In this document: positions 45,056 to 57,200 of the stretch, piece after piece
Layout of the letters: every line of letters begins with the position of its first letter
Numbering within the stretch: position 1 is the first letter of the stretch
Translations under genes and position numbers: made by a program
Notes under the pieces: model-generated
What the model was told of the DNA's origin: nothing
Database searches by the model: none
What the model saw: the letters and a program-made list of their open reading frames with translations, nothing else
Assembly (NCBI GenBank): GCA_003117195.1
Contig: BDSI01000174.1
Location: 144,256-208,255, forward strand
Length of the DNA stretch: 64,000 bases
Source of the DNA: Eudorina sp. 2006-703-Eu-15
Taxonomy: Eukaryota > Chlorophyta > Chlorophyceae > Chlamydomonadales > Volvocaceae
Direction: 5' to 3'

Positions 45056-47844
45056 CGTCGCCATTCACATCCCCGGCGACAGCCCGGCGGCGAACGCCGC
45101 CGCCACCGCTTCGCTCGTCCGCACCTCCGCCTCCGCCACTTCCGCCGCCTCCGCCAGCAACGGCCGCGCCGGCGGCCGCGGACCGCGGCACGCAGCCCAG
45201 CTTGGTCGCGGCCCACACGACCTTCACAAGGCTAGCCCGCGGCAGCTGGTCCCGCCGCTGCCACTCCGTACACCGCCGTAGAGCCGCCGCGAGCAGCCGC
45301 CGCTGCCCCCGGGCGTCTTGCCGCGCGTAAGCCCACATCACGTTCGCGACTTCGTGCGGGCGCAGTTGCACCGGCGGCGGCGCCGCCGCCGCTTCCGCCG
45401 CCTTCGCCGCCTCGGCCGCCTCCGGCGGCGGCGTCATGCCGGCGACAAACGCCGCAGCGGCGGCTTCTGAGCCAAAAAGATCCGGGCAGGGACGACCGGT
45501 GCAGGCCAGCGCCCAGGCCACGACCGCGAGGCTCCGTACATTGTACGACGCGGGGTCGCTACGTTGTACGGCAGCGACGTTGAAGCTGACGGCGTCGATG
45601 AGACGGGCGTCAGCGAAACCCAGCCGTGCCGCGGCGCACATGAGCTGCGAGGTTTCGTCCACGCGGAGGGAGGGGAGGCGGTGCCGGGCGGCGGCGGCGA
45701 GGGCTTGCAGCATCCCCGGGTTTCGGAGCCCCAGCTGGGCCGCCGCCGCCATCAACGCCACCACCTGGCTTCCCGCCAAGTCGCCCGACGCCGCCCGTTC
45801 CGCCACCTCCGTCGCCAGCGCCGCCAGCAGCTGAGCCTCCGCATCCGCCTCCACGCCCACGCCCACGCCCACACTTGCAAGACGACCTGACTGAGCCCCC
45901 AGCGCGCCCCGGCCGTCGCCTTCCGCCGCCGCCACCACGTCGTGCTCACGATCGCGGCCAAAGCTGCGATGTTGTACGGCAGCCAGTTCGAGATCCAACT
46001 CCCGATCCAGAGCGTCCAGGTCCGCACGGTTCCGACCCGCGGGTCCGCCGTCGGCGCCCGGAGCAGCCGCCGCCTGCCACACCGTGCCCAGTTGCCCTAG
46101 CGCCGCCGCGAGTCGTACGAGTTCCTCCGTCGGCAGGTTTCGGAGCGCCCCCGGTGCCGCCAGGCCGGCGCAGACGTCGGCCCATGGGATGTGGCGGTGC
46201 ACCGCCGGCCCGAGGTCCGCCGCCGCCGTCACCACGCAGGCCAGGTCCGCCGCCGTACGCGCCTCCCGCCGCCGCGGCGCCATAAGGCCCTCCAGGAGGT
46301 CCATCAGCGGCGCCCCCAGCTCGCGGGCGCGCAGGCGACCCAGCGCCGCCAGCGCGCGCGCCGCCAGCGACGCCTCCGCCGCCGCCGCCGCCGCTGACGG
46401 CGGCGGCGGCGGCGACGCAGCCAGAAGAGCCTCACCGTGATCCCGCAGCAGCACGATCCTCAGAAGCGCTGCCGCTGGGTGGTAAAGCCGCTGCCGTATT
46501 GCGGCTTCGCCGCCGCCGCCGCCGCCGCCGCGGTCGGCGCCAGTGTCCCCTCGGTACCGGCCCAGCAGCCAGGTCAGCCGGCTGCACGCCTCCAGCAGCG
46601 ACACCCGCGCCGCCAACTCCATTCTGCCGTACGACGGCTCCAGCTTGGCGGAAGAGTCCCGCCACGATGTCCCGGCGGCGGCGCCGCCACCGGTCGGCCG
46701 CATCGGCGGGGTCCTCGGGAATCGGCGCTGCCGCCAGGCCGCCCTCGAGGTGGTACGGATCCTGCTGCTGGTCCTGCTGCTGCTCCTGCTGTTCCTGAAT
46801 CTGCCGGTGGTGACGGCGTCGCCGCCGCCGCGCCTGCACCTCCGCCGTCGCCGGCGGCCGCTCCGGGCGTGGCAGGATGGACAGCCGCTGAAGCGCCTCC
46901 GCGATGAGATCCACGGGCAGGGCCGCCGGCGCCGGCGCCGCCGCCGCCGTGCTTAACCGGTCTGCATCGGCGGCGCCGGACCCAAGGCCCGCGCCGTCGA
47001 GATTCCAAGCCGGATCTGGATCTGGATTGGGCGCCATGACCCCCGTGCGCGCGACGAGCGCATCCAACAGGTCTAGGAGATCGTCCGCGTCCGTACACGC
47101 CCGTACTTGCTCCAGGGCCTCCCGCGCGGCTTCCCCCTGCAGGACGGCTTGCGCGCCATCGCGCTGCCGCCCGGCCTCCGACGAGGCGGCGGCAGCAGGG
47201 ACAGCAGCAGCAGGGGCACCCGCCTCGGCCGCCCCGGAGGGTGTCGGTGGCTGCTGCGGCTGCGACTGCGGCTGCGGCTGCGGCTGCAGACCTGGCAACC
47301 TGTCAGCAGGCTCAAGCGCCGGTTTGGCCCTGCCGCCGATGCGCGGCAGGCCTGATCGCGAGGCCGACGTTGTTGCAGCTGCCGCCGTTGAGGCGGCGGT
47401 CGGCCAGAGCGGTCCGGAGGAGACGCGATGGAGGGACCGCAGCGGCGAGACCCCGGCTGTGTGGCCTGAGGGGGTCCATGGCCGTGTTTGGCGCCCCGCC
47501 GGGAGAAGAGCGAGGGGCGGCGGGGAGCTGGTCGCCCAAGCGGTTGCAAGCCAGCCAAATGGCTTCCGCTGGGCGATCCAGTTGGGCGGAAAGTGAGGGA
47601 GGGTAGCGGTCACGGGGAACAAGGCGTCTGCCGCTGGGGTGTCACAGGCAGGTGGCTCGCTGCCGCCGTCAGCTCCGACCGCGCTTGGCCCGAGGGTTCC
47701 GACGCCGTTCCGGTCACACGTCGACGTTGAGAAGTAAAATATTGGATGTTTTTCAAGAACTTCAAAAACATTGGCGCTTGTGGTAGCGTTGCGCGGCAGC
47801 AGCAGTCGCGCCACTGCGCGTGATTGGTAAGGATGCGCGTTCAT
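41409..47844 (-). CDS. OPR/FASTK-like organelle RNA-binding protein (gene model)
   Basis: The ATG at 47844 starts a very long, Ala/Gln-rich protein. Exons seen: 47844-44982 (donor GTACGA), a block ending at 43066 (donor GTGCGC), and 42286-41409. Repeated helical motifs typify octotricopeptide/FASTK-like proteins of green algae: SLAVVAWALACTG, PHEVANVMWAYARQDARG, ASLVKVVWAATKLG, LSAVQLLELLEVLRREDARN and GKVKNLPAWYLARLAAALHGHG. Such proteins bind chloroplast or mitochondrial RNAs and help their maturation or translation; the N-terminus could be a transit peptide. The frame steps near 46660 and again within 42200-42080, both in GC-rich DNA. A C-terminal RAP domain is not clearly visible. Confidence 0.65.
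42662..42755. repeat. Palindrome, 47-bp arms, no spacer
   Basis: Arms 42662-42708 and 42709-42755 match at 46 of 47 positions with the centre at AGG|CCT. It lies in an intron of the OPR-like gene and is the longest spacer-free palindrome in the window. Confidence 0.95.
43066..43660 (-). CDS. OPR-like gene, internal exon(s)
   Basis: The right boundary is uncertain; a CGCATGCAG acceptor lies at about 43638. The block encodes PLIPGFERAGWKAP, LDSRLLLRAQQRLAPPLESG, LSAVQLLELLEVLRRED and SGEQAAAAILTLGSLQRYGAL, ending at a GTGCGC donor. The motifs match the repeat style of the main exon. Confidence 0.55.
44046..44335. repeat. G-rich minisatellite, GGGTTGGGTCGG units
   Basis: About 23 copies of a ~12-bp unit (GGGTTGGGYCRG), arranged partly in a ~100-bp higher-order repeat (44130-44320). 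It lies in an intron of the OPR-like gene, C-rich on the transcribed RNA. G-quadruplex formation on the plus strand is plausible. Confidence 0.93.
44982..47844 (-). CDS. OPR-like gene, main exon
   Basis: The frame is open from 47844 to about 46660, then in another frame from about 46700 to the GTACGA donor at 44981. The join falls in the overlap around DIVAGLF and KLEPSYGRMELAARVSLLEA, which together look like one continuous helix, so a one-base indel is more likely than an intron. Many Gly/Ala homopolymer inserts lie between repeat helices. Confidence 0.65.
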
Positions 47845-48136
47845 GCAGTACAGAATTTTATATTAAAAGGTTCATTCTGGTTCACATCGTGGTAAAATAA
47901 ACAGCGCAATTGCGTTGGCGGCCTCGTTTTCATGTCCGTTGGGTTTCGTTGGATTACGAATACCGGCGAATCGGTCAGTAATAGTATAGTGCAAGTACGT
48001 TCCCTATCTTGATCATTCACCCATTTCTGCACGTTCTTTGAGTCTGATCAGTTGGGTGAACAATTCACTAACCGACCTGATCATCAACCTTTGGCGCTAG
48101 GCCAAACGCCGAGTTCGGCCTGATCAATCGCACATA
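47845..48136. promoter_or_regulatory. Shared divergent promoter region
   Basis: Only 292 bases separate the start codons of the minus-strand OPR-like gene and the plus-strand aldo/keto reductase, so both promoters must lie here. A TGATCA word is repeated (48009, 48044, 48078 and 48121 regions). No TATA box is obvious. Confidence 0.5.
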
Positions 48137-48226
48137 ATGACGGGAGCAATGCGCCGTCAGAAGCTTGGGAGCTCCGACCTGGAAGTCCCCATCGTCTGCC
48201 TGGGCACAATGACGTGGGGCGAACAG
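48137..48226 (+). CDS. Aldo/keto reductase exon 1
   Basis: ATG at 48137 (a second in-frame ATG at 48149 gives MRRQKLGSSDLEV, closer to family N-termini). The exon ends GGCGAACAG before GTGATC. The satellite array begins five bases inside the intron. Confidence 0.85.
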
Positions 48227-51200
48227 GTGATCGGATGGACATACGAAAATCTGAGCATGCTCAGGACCGTTGATCTGCACGGCTACACGAACCCCATGCT
48301 TGACTGCCTGCCCAGGTGCGCTATCAGTCGGAAACGTCCTTACATGGTCCCATATATGTGTTGATGCCCTTGGGGCGGGCGGCTACCCATCGGATGGACA
48401 TTCGAAAATCTGAGCATGCTCAGGACCGTTGATCTGCACGGCTACACGAACCCCATGCTTGACTGCCCGCCCAGGTGCGCTATCAGTCGGAAACGCCATA
48501 ACATGGTCCCATACATGTGTTGATGCGATTGGGGCGGGCGGCTACCCCACGGATGGACATACGAAAATCTGAGCATGCTCAGGACCGTTGATCTGCACGG
48601 CTACACGAACCCCATGCCTGACTGCCTGCCCAGGTGCGCTATCAGTCGGAAACGTCATTACATGGTCCCATATATGTGTTGATGCCGTTGGGGCGGGCGG
48701 CTACCCATCGGATGGACATACGAAAATCTGAGCATGCTCAGGACCGTTGATCTGCACGGCTACACGAACCCCATGCTTGACTGCCTGCCCAGGTGCGCTA
48801 TCAGTCGGAAACGTCCTTACATGGTCCCATATATGTGTTGATGCCCTTGGGGCGGGCGGCTACCCATCGGATGGACATTCGAAAATCTGAGCATGCTCAG
48901 GACCGTTGATCTGCACGGCTACACGAACCCCATGCTTGACTGCCCGCCCAGGTGCGCTATCAGTCGGAAACGCCATAACATGGTCCCATACATGTGTTGA
49001 TGCGATTGGGGCGGGCGGCTACCCCACGGATGGACATACGAAAATCTGAGCATGCTCAGGACCGTTGATCTGCACGGCTACACGAACCCCATGCCTGACT
49101 GCCTGCCCAGGTGCGCTATCAGTCGGAAACGTCATTACATGGTCCCATATATGTGTTGATGCCGTTGGGGCGGGCGGCTACCCATCGGATGGACATACGA
49201 AAATCTGAGCATGCTCAGGACCGTTGATCTGCACGGCTACACGAACCCCATGCTTGACTGCCTGCCCAGGTGCGCTATCAGTCGGAAACGTCCTTACATG
49301 GTCCCATATATGTGTTGATGCCCTTGGGGCGGGCGGCTACCCATCGGATGGACATTCGAAAATCTGAGCATGCTCAGGACCGTTGATCTGCACGGCTACA
49401 CGAACCCCATGCTTGACTGCCCGCCCAGGTGCGCTATCAGTCGGAAACGCCATAACATGGTCCCATACATGTGTTGATGCGATTGGGGCGGGCGGCTACC
49501 CCACGGATGGACATACGAAAATCTGAGCATGCTCAGGACCGTTGATCTGCACGGCTACACGAACCCCATGCCTGACTGCCTGCCCAGGTGCGCTATCAGT
49601 CGGAAACGTCATTACATGGTCCCATATATGTGTTGATGCCGTTGGGGCGGGCGGCTACCCATCGGATGGACATACGAAAATCTGAGCATGCTCAGGACCG
49701 TTGATCTGCACGGCTACACGAACCCCATGTATGACTGCCTGCCCAGGTGCGCTATCAGTCGGAAACGTCATAACATGGTCCCATATATGTGTTGATGCCC
49801 TTGGGGCGGGCGGCTACCCATCGGATGGACACACGAAAATCTGAGCATGCTCAGGACCGTTGATCTGCACGGCTACACGAACCCCATGCCTGACTGCCTG
49901 CCCAGGTGCGCTATCAGTCGGAAACGTCATTACATGGTCCCATATATGTGTTGATGCCCTTGGGGCGGGCGGCTACCCATCGGATGGACATATGAAAATC
50001 TGAGCATGCTCAGGACCGTTGATCTGCACGGCTACACGAACCCCATGCCTGACTGCCTGCCCAGGTGCGCTATCAGTCGGAAACGTCATTACATGGTCCC
50101 ATATATGTGTTGATGCCCTTGGGGCGGGCGGCTACCGCACGGATGGACATATGAAAATCTGAGCATGCTCAGGACCGTTGATCTGCATGCCTACACGAAC
50201 CCCATGCCTGACCGCCCGCCCAGGCGCGCTATCAGTCGGAAACGTCATTACATGGTCCCATATATGTGTTGATGCCGTTGGGGCGGGCGGCTACCGCACG
50301 GATGGACATACGAAAATCTGAGCATGCTCAGGACCGTTGATCTGCATGGCTACACGAACCCCATGCCTGACTGCCCGCCCAGGTGCGCTATCAGTCGGAA
50401 ACGTCATAACATGGTTCCAAACATGTGTTGATGCGATTGGGGCGGGCGGCTACCCCACGGATGGACATACGAAAATCTGAGCATGCTCAGGACCGTTGAT
50501 CTGCATGGCTACACGAACCCCATGCCTGACCGCCCGCCCAGGCGCGCTATCAGTCGGAAACGTCCTTACATGGTCCCATATATGTGTTGATGCCCTTGGG
50601 GCGGGCGGCTACCCATCGGATGGACATACGAAAATCTGAGCATGCTCAGGACCGTTGATCTGCACGGCTACACGAACCCCATGCCTGACCGCCCGCCCAG
50701 GTGCGCTATCAGTCGGAAACGTCATTACATGGTCCCATATATGTGTTGATGACGTTGGGGCGGGCATATTCACAAATGCGGGGGCACGATTCTCTGAGCA
50801 TGCTCAGGACCGTTACACCGGACTTAATTCCAAGCATGCTCAAGCATGCTTGTGACCGTTGCAACGGCCCCCTCCCTTACTGGGCGGACTGTCTTGATTC
50901 CCGCACAGATCCCTACCCATCTATTTTATTTAAAGCTCTGACTATGCCTCAAAGGGTGTGCGGTTCATGGTCGCCGGGGTCAGCCGGGTCACCTGCGGTG
51001 TCGGGGCGGTCAGCGTTGCACGCGCGGGTGGACGGCAGCGCCTCGCATGCCTTAAGAGCCTCCATCGACGGAGGAGCTGTTTAATCTTACCCCATCAATG
51101 AACGCCGGCCGCCCCTCCCCTACCTCTCCGTCGAACTCCCGGCACCGCCCGCGCGGCCCCTCTCCGAACTGCCTCGCAGTACCGCCTACACGATCGCGAA

Positions 51201-54200
51201 CCCTGACATGAAATGCTTTGTTTGCTGGTATATATCCCGCCTCCCGCTCTGGCCTCCTGCTCGGATCCACACGGCACTCGCCCCCCTGACCCCCCCCCTT
51301 TCGCCCCTTCTTTTGGCAATATGTCCCCTCCGATGGTCCGGTGGTCCGGTGGCGATGCATGTGTTGCGCCACCAGAACACGGAGGAGGAGGCCTTCGAGC
51401 AGCTCGACTACGCTCTGGCGCAGGGCGTTAACTTCATTGACACCGCCGAGCTGTGAGTGAGCCATCGTACGCTCCGTCCCACGTCCCGCCGTACATACAT
51501 GCATGTATGCGCCATTACCTACCGCCGCATGTGACGGCCGGCTGCTGGGGTCGATGTCGTACAGGATGGGTTGGGTTGGAGCTTGTGTTGGATTGCACCC
51601 GCGTGTTTCGTGTGGCCTTCCTCTTGCCGCCTCCCGCAAGAGGCAGGGCCGATGTCGTCGCACCGGCAGCAGCTGCCAGACGTGGGAATGGGCTGAGCGG
51701 CGTCACAGCGGCGTCACAGCGGCGTCACAGCGGCGTCACAGCGGCGCAGTGCGGTTCGCGTCCATCTCCCCATCCGCAGAGGCCGCGAGTGGTGCTTCCA
51801 CCGTTCATCCTCTCCTCCTCGGCAGTGCAGATTAAGCTGTACTTTGGGCCCTTGCTCACAATCATGATCTGCCTGCTGTAGCGTGCCGTGCCGCGTCGCG
51901 CTGTAGCTCCGGCTGTAGCGGCCCATCCAGCCCGTTACGAGCCCCTGCCGACGGGGACTGTAACCGGCGGCAGCAGATAGAGCGGGTGTGCTACAGTCGC
52001 CATTGACGCAGTACGGAATGACGGACCTGTCCATCTATCCCCATCGAGTCTCATCTCTAATCCCCAATCCTCATCATGAACGCCCACCCACGAGGGCCTC
52101 CGGGTAGATAGGCTGAAGGCCGTACCGGCCGGCCGAGCGGCCTAACTGCTAACGACTGAACGGCGAGCCCGCCGGCACAGGGAGCACGCACTTTCAGAGC
52201 GCTTCTCATCAACCCACTCAACGGGCAGGGCATACTGCAGCGTGTACGTAGGTGGACCTGGTGGTGGCCGCCGTGACGGTCGTGATGATGGTGGTGGTGG
52301 AGGTGGAGGTGGTGGTGATGTTGATGTGGGGCTGCGTGTGTGGCGCAGGTACCCGGTGCCGCCGCGCCCCGAGACCGTTGGGCGTACGGAGACGTACATC
52401 GGCAACTGGCTCAAGGCCCGCGGCTGCCGCGACAAGGTACGTGCGCGCGTCGAGCCGGGATACAACGGGTACGGCACGAACGGTGCCGTACATCTCGCGT
52501 TGTGATGGGGTTGCGACGGCGGCTGTAACACCGGTTTTGGTGTAGTGGAAGCGTATGGATCGTAGGGTAGACTTACGGAAGTAACACGAATGTGCAATGG
52601 CGTAGTGTGGGAATGATCCACAACCACTAGGTGTCTAGTGATGGCTCATGCCCTACCCGTGCGAGCCTTTATGCACCTGGGGCCTCGCATCACCCAGTGC
52701 CGTACCATGTCGGCAACGTGTGCGTCCTTAGATTTACACTCCTCCCGTGTGACACCCCACGGGCGTGATACAAAACCTCAACTTACACCATAGGATGTAA
52801 CAGCTTTGTCCGTCAAAGCTACCATGTTGGGAACCGTGGTAGGATCGACTGTCAATAGCAGAAGGTCCGATTACGAACATGTCGCATCGGCCGTATACGG
52901 ACATCAACTCCGTATTCCTACCTCCATCAGATGCAATCCATTATTGCATTCTTAACTTATAATATTTATCATATTTGTCCCAAGAGCTTTGCGACTCTTT
53001 TGTAACGACGGCGTGCTCGCTCCCTTACGTATTTCACTAAGTCCGCGAGCCCCGTGTTACATTCTCCCCCCCTGAAGCGAACGTCCCGAGAGCTTTGACG
53101 ACTCCCATTACTCCTCAGACTTCCTTTTCCCCAATAATCGCTTAGATCGACGTGTGGTTGTGCCAACATCGTCATCCGGTTTCTGTGCTTCCTGCACAGT
53201 CGGGGTAGGTTGTGTCCGCTCCTGGGGTTGGGCACCTTTGTTACCATGGTTTTCCTTGCGCTGCGCTTTTAAAGCAGCGTGGGATTGCTCCTTTCGGCTC
53301 GCCTCGGGCAGGCGTGTTTCATATGCCTCGATCAGTTGTTCCACTGGCGCAGACTCCCGCAGGGTAGCATCCGGCTCCCAGCTGTTTTCAGAGGGAGGGA
53401 AACCCTGCCACCTGACGAAGTATTCCCGTCTGTATCGACCGCGCCCTGCACTGACATCACGATGGTCGGCAATATCCTCAACCATCCAGTACTCATCTTC
53501 ACCAATTGTGAAGGCAGGGGCCGGTGGGGTCCGCCCATCGCGTTTGAAGTGTTTTAACAGTGAAACGTGGAACACTGGATGAATGCGCATCTCAGTAGGC
53601 AACGTCAGCCTAGCTGCCGCGGGTCCCACCATCTTCTCAATGCGATAGGGCCCGATCCAACGCGGCAACAACTTGCGCGTACCAGGGGACTTGAGCGTAA
53701 TGTTCTTCGTACTGAGCAACACCTCCTGACCCTGTTGAAACTGCGCGATTGTTCTCTTTTTGTTCGCGTGTTTCTTTTGCCTCTGCTGAGCAGCTTCGAG
53801 GCACGCCCTTGCTCGCGCGAGTCGTTCGCGGAGGTTGGCACTAAATCGTACAGCGCCAGGCACGTTGCTAGGCAAACCAAGATCAACCGGGGTACACGGC
53901 TGCCGTCCGCCGTTAAGCAGGAACGGTGTGGTGCCTATAGACTCCTGCCAAGCATTGTTTATCGCGAATTCAACAAGCGGCAGATGCTGTTCCCAATCGT
54001 CATGAGTGGGAGCAATGTAGTGCCTGAGTGTCTCTTCCAAGAGGCGGTTCATCCGCTCTGTCTGGCCATCGGTCTGCGGATGGAACGCTGTACTCATATA
54101 ACAGTGTGTGCCAAGCAGGCGCGTAACTTCCTTCCAGAATTTGCTCGTGAACTGTGGATCGCGGTCCGAGACAAAATTCTTAGGTAATCCGTGTTGCTTG

Positions 54201-57200
54201 AAGACAGTTGACACGAAAAGGTGTGCCAAGTCCTCTGCCGTGGCGCTGGTGTGTGTGGCAGCAAAGTGGGTCATCTTGCTGAGCCGGTCCACAAACACAA
54301 CAACAGCGTCGTGCCCGTCCTTCGTGGTTGGCAGCTGTGTTATCAGATCCATTGAGACACTTTCCCACACTCCCTGTGGAATCGGGAGAGGATGCAGTAG
54401 GCCCCCCGGCTTCTTGTTAAGGGGCTTGTTTCGCTGGCACGATGGGCAACTGGCAACATAACGTTGCACGTCTGCGTGGAGGCCAGACCACCAGAACGTC
54501 CTTGCGATCGCTTCTGCGGTGCGCTCAGCACCCTTATGCCCAGAGAAAGGAGGGTCGTGGTACTCCTTTATGATGGATGTGCGCAGCATGGGATCCCTAG
54601 GTACGACTATCTGGTCACCCTTGTACCAGAACCCGTCCCGCCTCTTAAACTGCATCACTGCTGCCTTCGGTTTCTTATACCAAGGGTCTCCAGCATACCC
54701 TTCACGTATCCGTTTGCCAAGGTCGCCAACCGTTAGGGACCCGGCAAGCACCGCTAACACCGCGTCATGAATGCGACTGATCGGATCAGCCACGTTGATT
54801 CGCCCCGGACGGTATTCCCACTTCATGCCATTGAAGCGCTGAAGGTATTCCATCCATCTCGCCTGTCGTCGTGACAGCAACCCAGCCCCGCGCTGCTCGT
54901 GCAAGTACACTAGTGGGTGATGATCTGTAATCAACAAGAACTCACAACCCTCTAGGTAGCAGCGCCACTCAGTAAGAGCGTGTATAACCCCAAGGCATTC
55001 TTGATCTGTGGTCGTATAATTGTGTTCCGCACCAGTGAATTTCTGACTGGTGTACGCCACCGGGTGTCCGTCTAGTCCGTCCTGCATCAGAACAGCTCCC
55101 GTACCGAATACCGACGCATCAGACCAAACCTCAAAGGGTTTGTCAAGCTGGGGTAGGGCGAGGACCGGTGCATTCATCAAGGCTGTCTTAATTCCCTCGA
55201 ATGCCGCTTGGCACTGAGGAGACCAGACGAAGGGCACTTTCGCGCTGGTCAAAGCTGTCAACGGAGCTGCCAAGCTCGAAAACCCCTGGATAAAACGTCT
55301 GAAGTAGTTTGCTAAACCAAGGAACTCGCGGAGCTTCTTAAGATCCTTGGGGACGGGCCAATCCCGTACCGTAGCGACTTTCGAGGCATCTACCTTCAGA
55401 CCCTCACGGCTCACAATATGGCCGAGGAACTTCAATACCGATTTCGTCTGTAATTTTGGAGGCCGTGTATACTCAGTGTCACGACTGTGTATCACACGGC
55501 CGTGTATGCAAAAATACCCGGATAGGCTATTATCCGAGGGTGTAGACACGGTCGAATATATCCGGTGCGTGTTGACACTAGGATATATCCCATCGTGTCA
55601 ACATGGCATGGATATACACTGGCCGTGTTAACATGGCATGGATATACACTGGCCGTGTTAACATGGCCCGGATATACACTAGATGTGTTAACATGGCCCG
55701 GCTATACACCTCGTGTAAACCTGGTGGCCATGTACACGCAGTTTGCCGTGTGCAAACCGTAGGCAGGGGGGCAAGAGTATCCAATGGTGTGTGTTGTTAC
55801 AGAGTAGCTATCTAGCTTGCGCTCCAGTGTACTGCTACCGCCTTCATGCCCTCCTCGCTCCAAATGGCAAGTAAGCCGCACCCTCATGTCCATGCACACA
55901 AGCCAAATGTGTCCGCCCACCTCCACAGAGCAAGGCTAAACACAGTGTCATTACGACACAGATACACGACGCGTTGGCACTTGGCAGCTAGCCATGCCGC
56001 AGCTGTAGACCCAGACAGGGCCCAAGCACGCACGGTACTTGATTGAACAAAACACTCATACCCAGCAACTCCAAGTCAAGTAAGTCAAGGAGACCAATCA
56101 GGCGCGAGACACAGCACGCCCGGTTAGCCCGGTCGGCGGTACCAAGGGTTCAACAAATCCTACCCCGCCCACGCACCCAGCCAACACAATAATCCTTCTA
56201 CCCCAAACACGTTTGCTTGCTATCCTTCTCCTCGCCACGTATGGTCGGTAGTCCTGTTCACTGCTGATCCGCCTCTGCTGACAACAGCCCTGCAGGGTAC
56301 ATAGCAGAGAAAGAAAAGAGGTGTTGCACGAAAAACAGAACAGAGGTGTGTGCGTGTGTGCATATAAGAGAAGGCCGTGTGTGGGGTGAGGGGGATTCAT
56401 TCTAGTGTCATCCAGTTGTTTGGCTGGATCCGGAAAGCACACCCCACACATCCAATAGACATACATACGTGCGTACATCAGTTCCTGCCACTGCTGCCAC
56501 TTACCAGCTCGGGTCCCAGGCTTTCGGTCCCAGGCTTTCGGTCCCGCGCGCTTGCTTAGCTACGCCTACTACTATGCCTGCATGCTGCAGCTGCCATACC
56601 GCGAGGTCTTGCGTGCATCACCGGTCATCTGTGGGCAAAATATCCAATGCACCTCTTTGTAAGCGTTTAGTGAATTGCTTAAGGCGGCGGCGGATCACTG
56701 TGGCCGTCAGTGGACACTCACCACTGAATGGCCAGCACAACTGCACCGACTGTCCAGGACTCATGATGAATCTGCGCCATAAAAGGGAGAAAGTGACTAA
56801 TTAGAATGTGTTGCTGTGTTGCGTTCCTAGAGTCGACCTGCGAAGGGGACTCCAGCTTCTTCGTTCCCGTAAAGGCCCCAACTCCAACCGAGCTCGATTG
56901 CACGTCCCAGAGAACTAATTTACTGCATTTATGATGTATATATAGATACTCAGTGTCAGACACAAGACCGTGTAATACACGGACTTACAGGATATACCCG
57001 GCCTACAAAATTACAGACGTTATTGAAGTCACATTTTGACAGCTTAGCCTTGAAGTGGTGCTCCCTGAGCAGTGACAGCACAGTACGGAGATGCTGTACA
57101 TGCTCGTCTGGCGTCTTACTGAACACCAGAATGTCGTCCAAGTACACCAGAACAAATTTTCCGATGTGCTTAGCAAAAATCCCATTCATCACGGATTGGA

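Noticed and set aside
48232..50775. CRISPR-like or coding tandem repeat
   Set aside because: There are no spacers between units, and although 159 is divisible by three each monomer has stops; it is a satellite.
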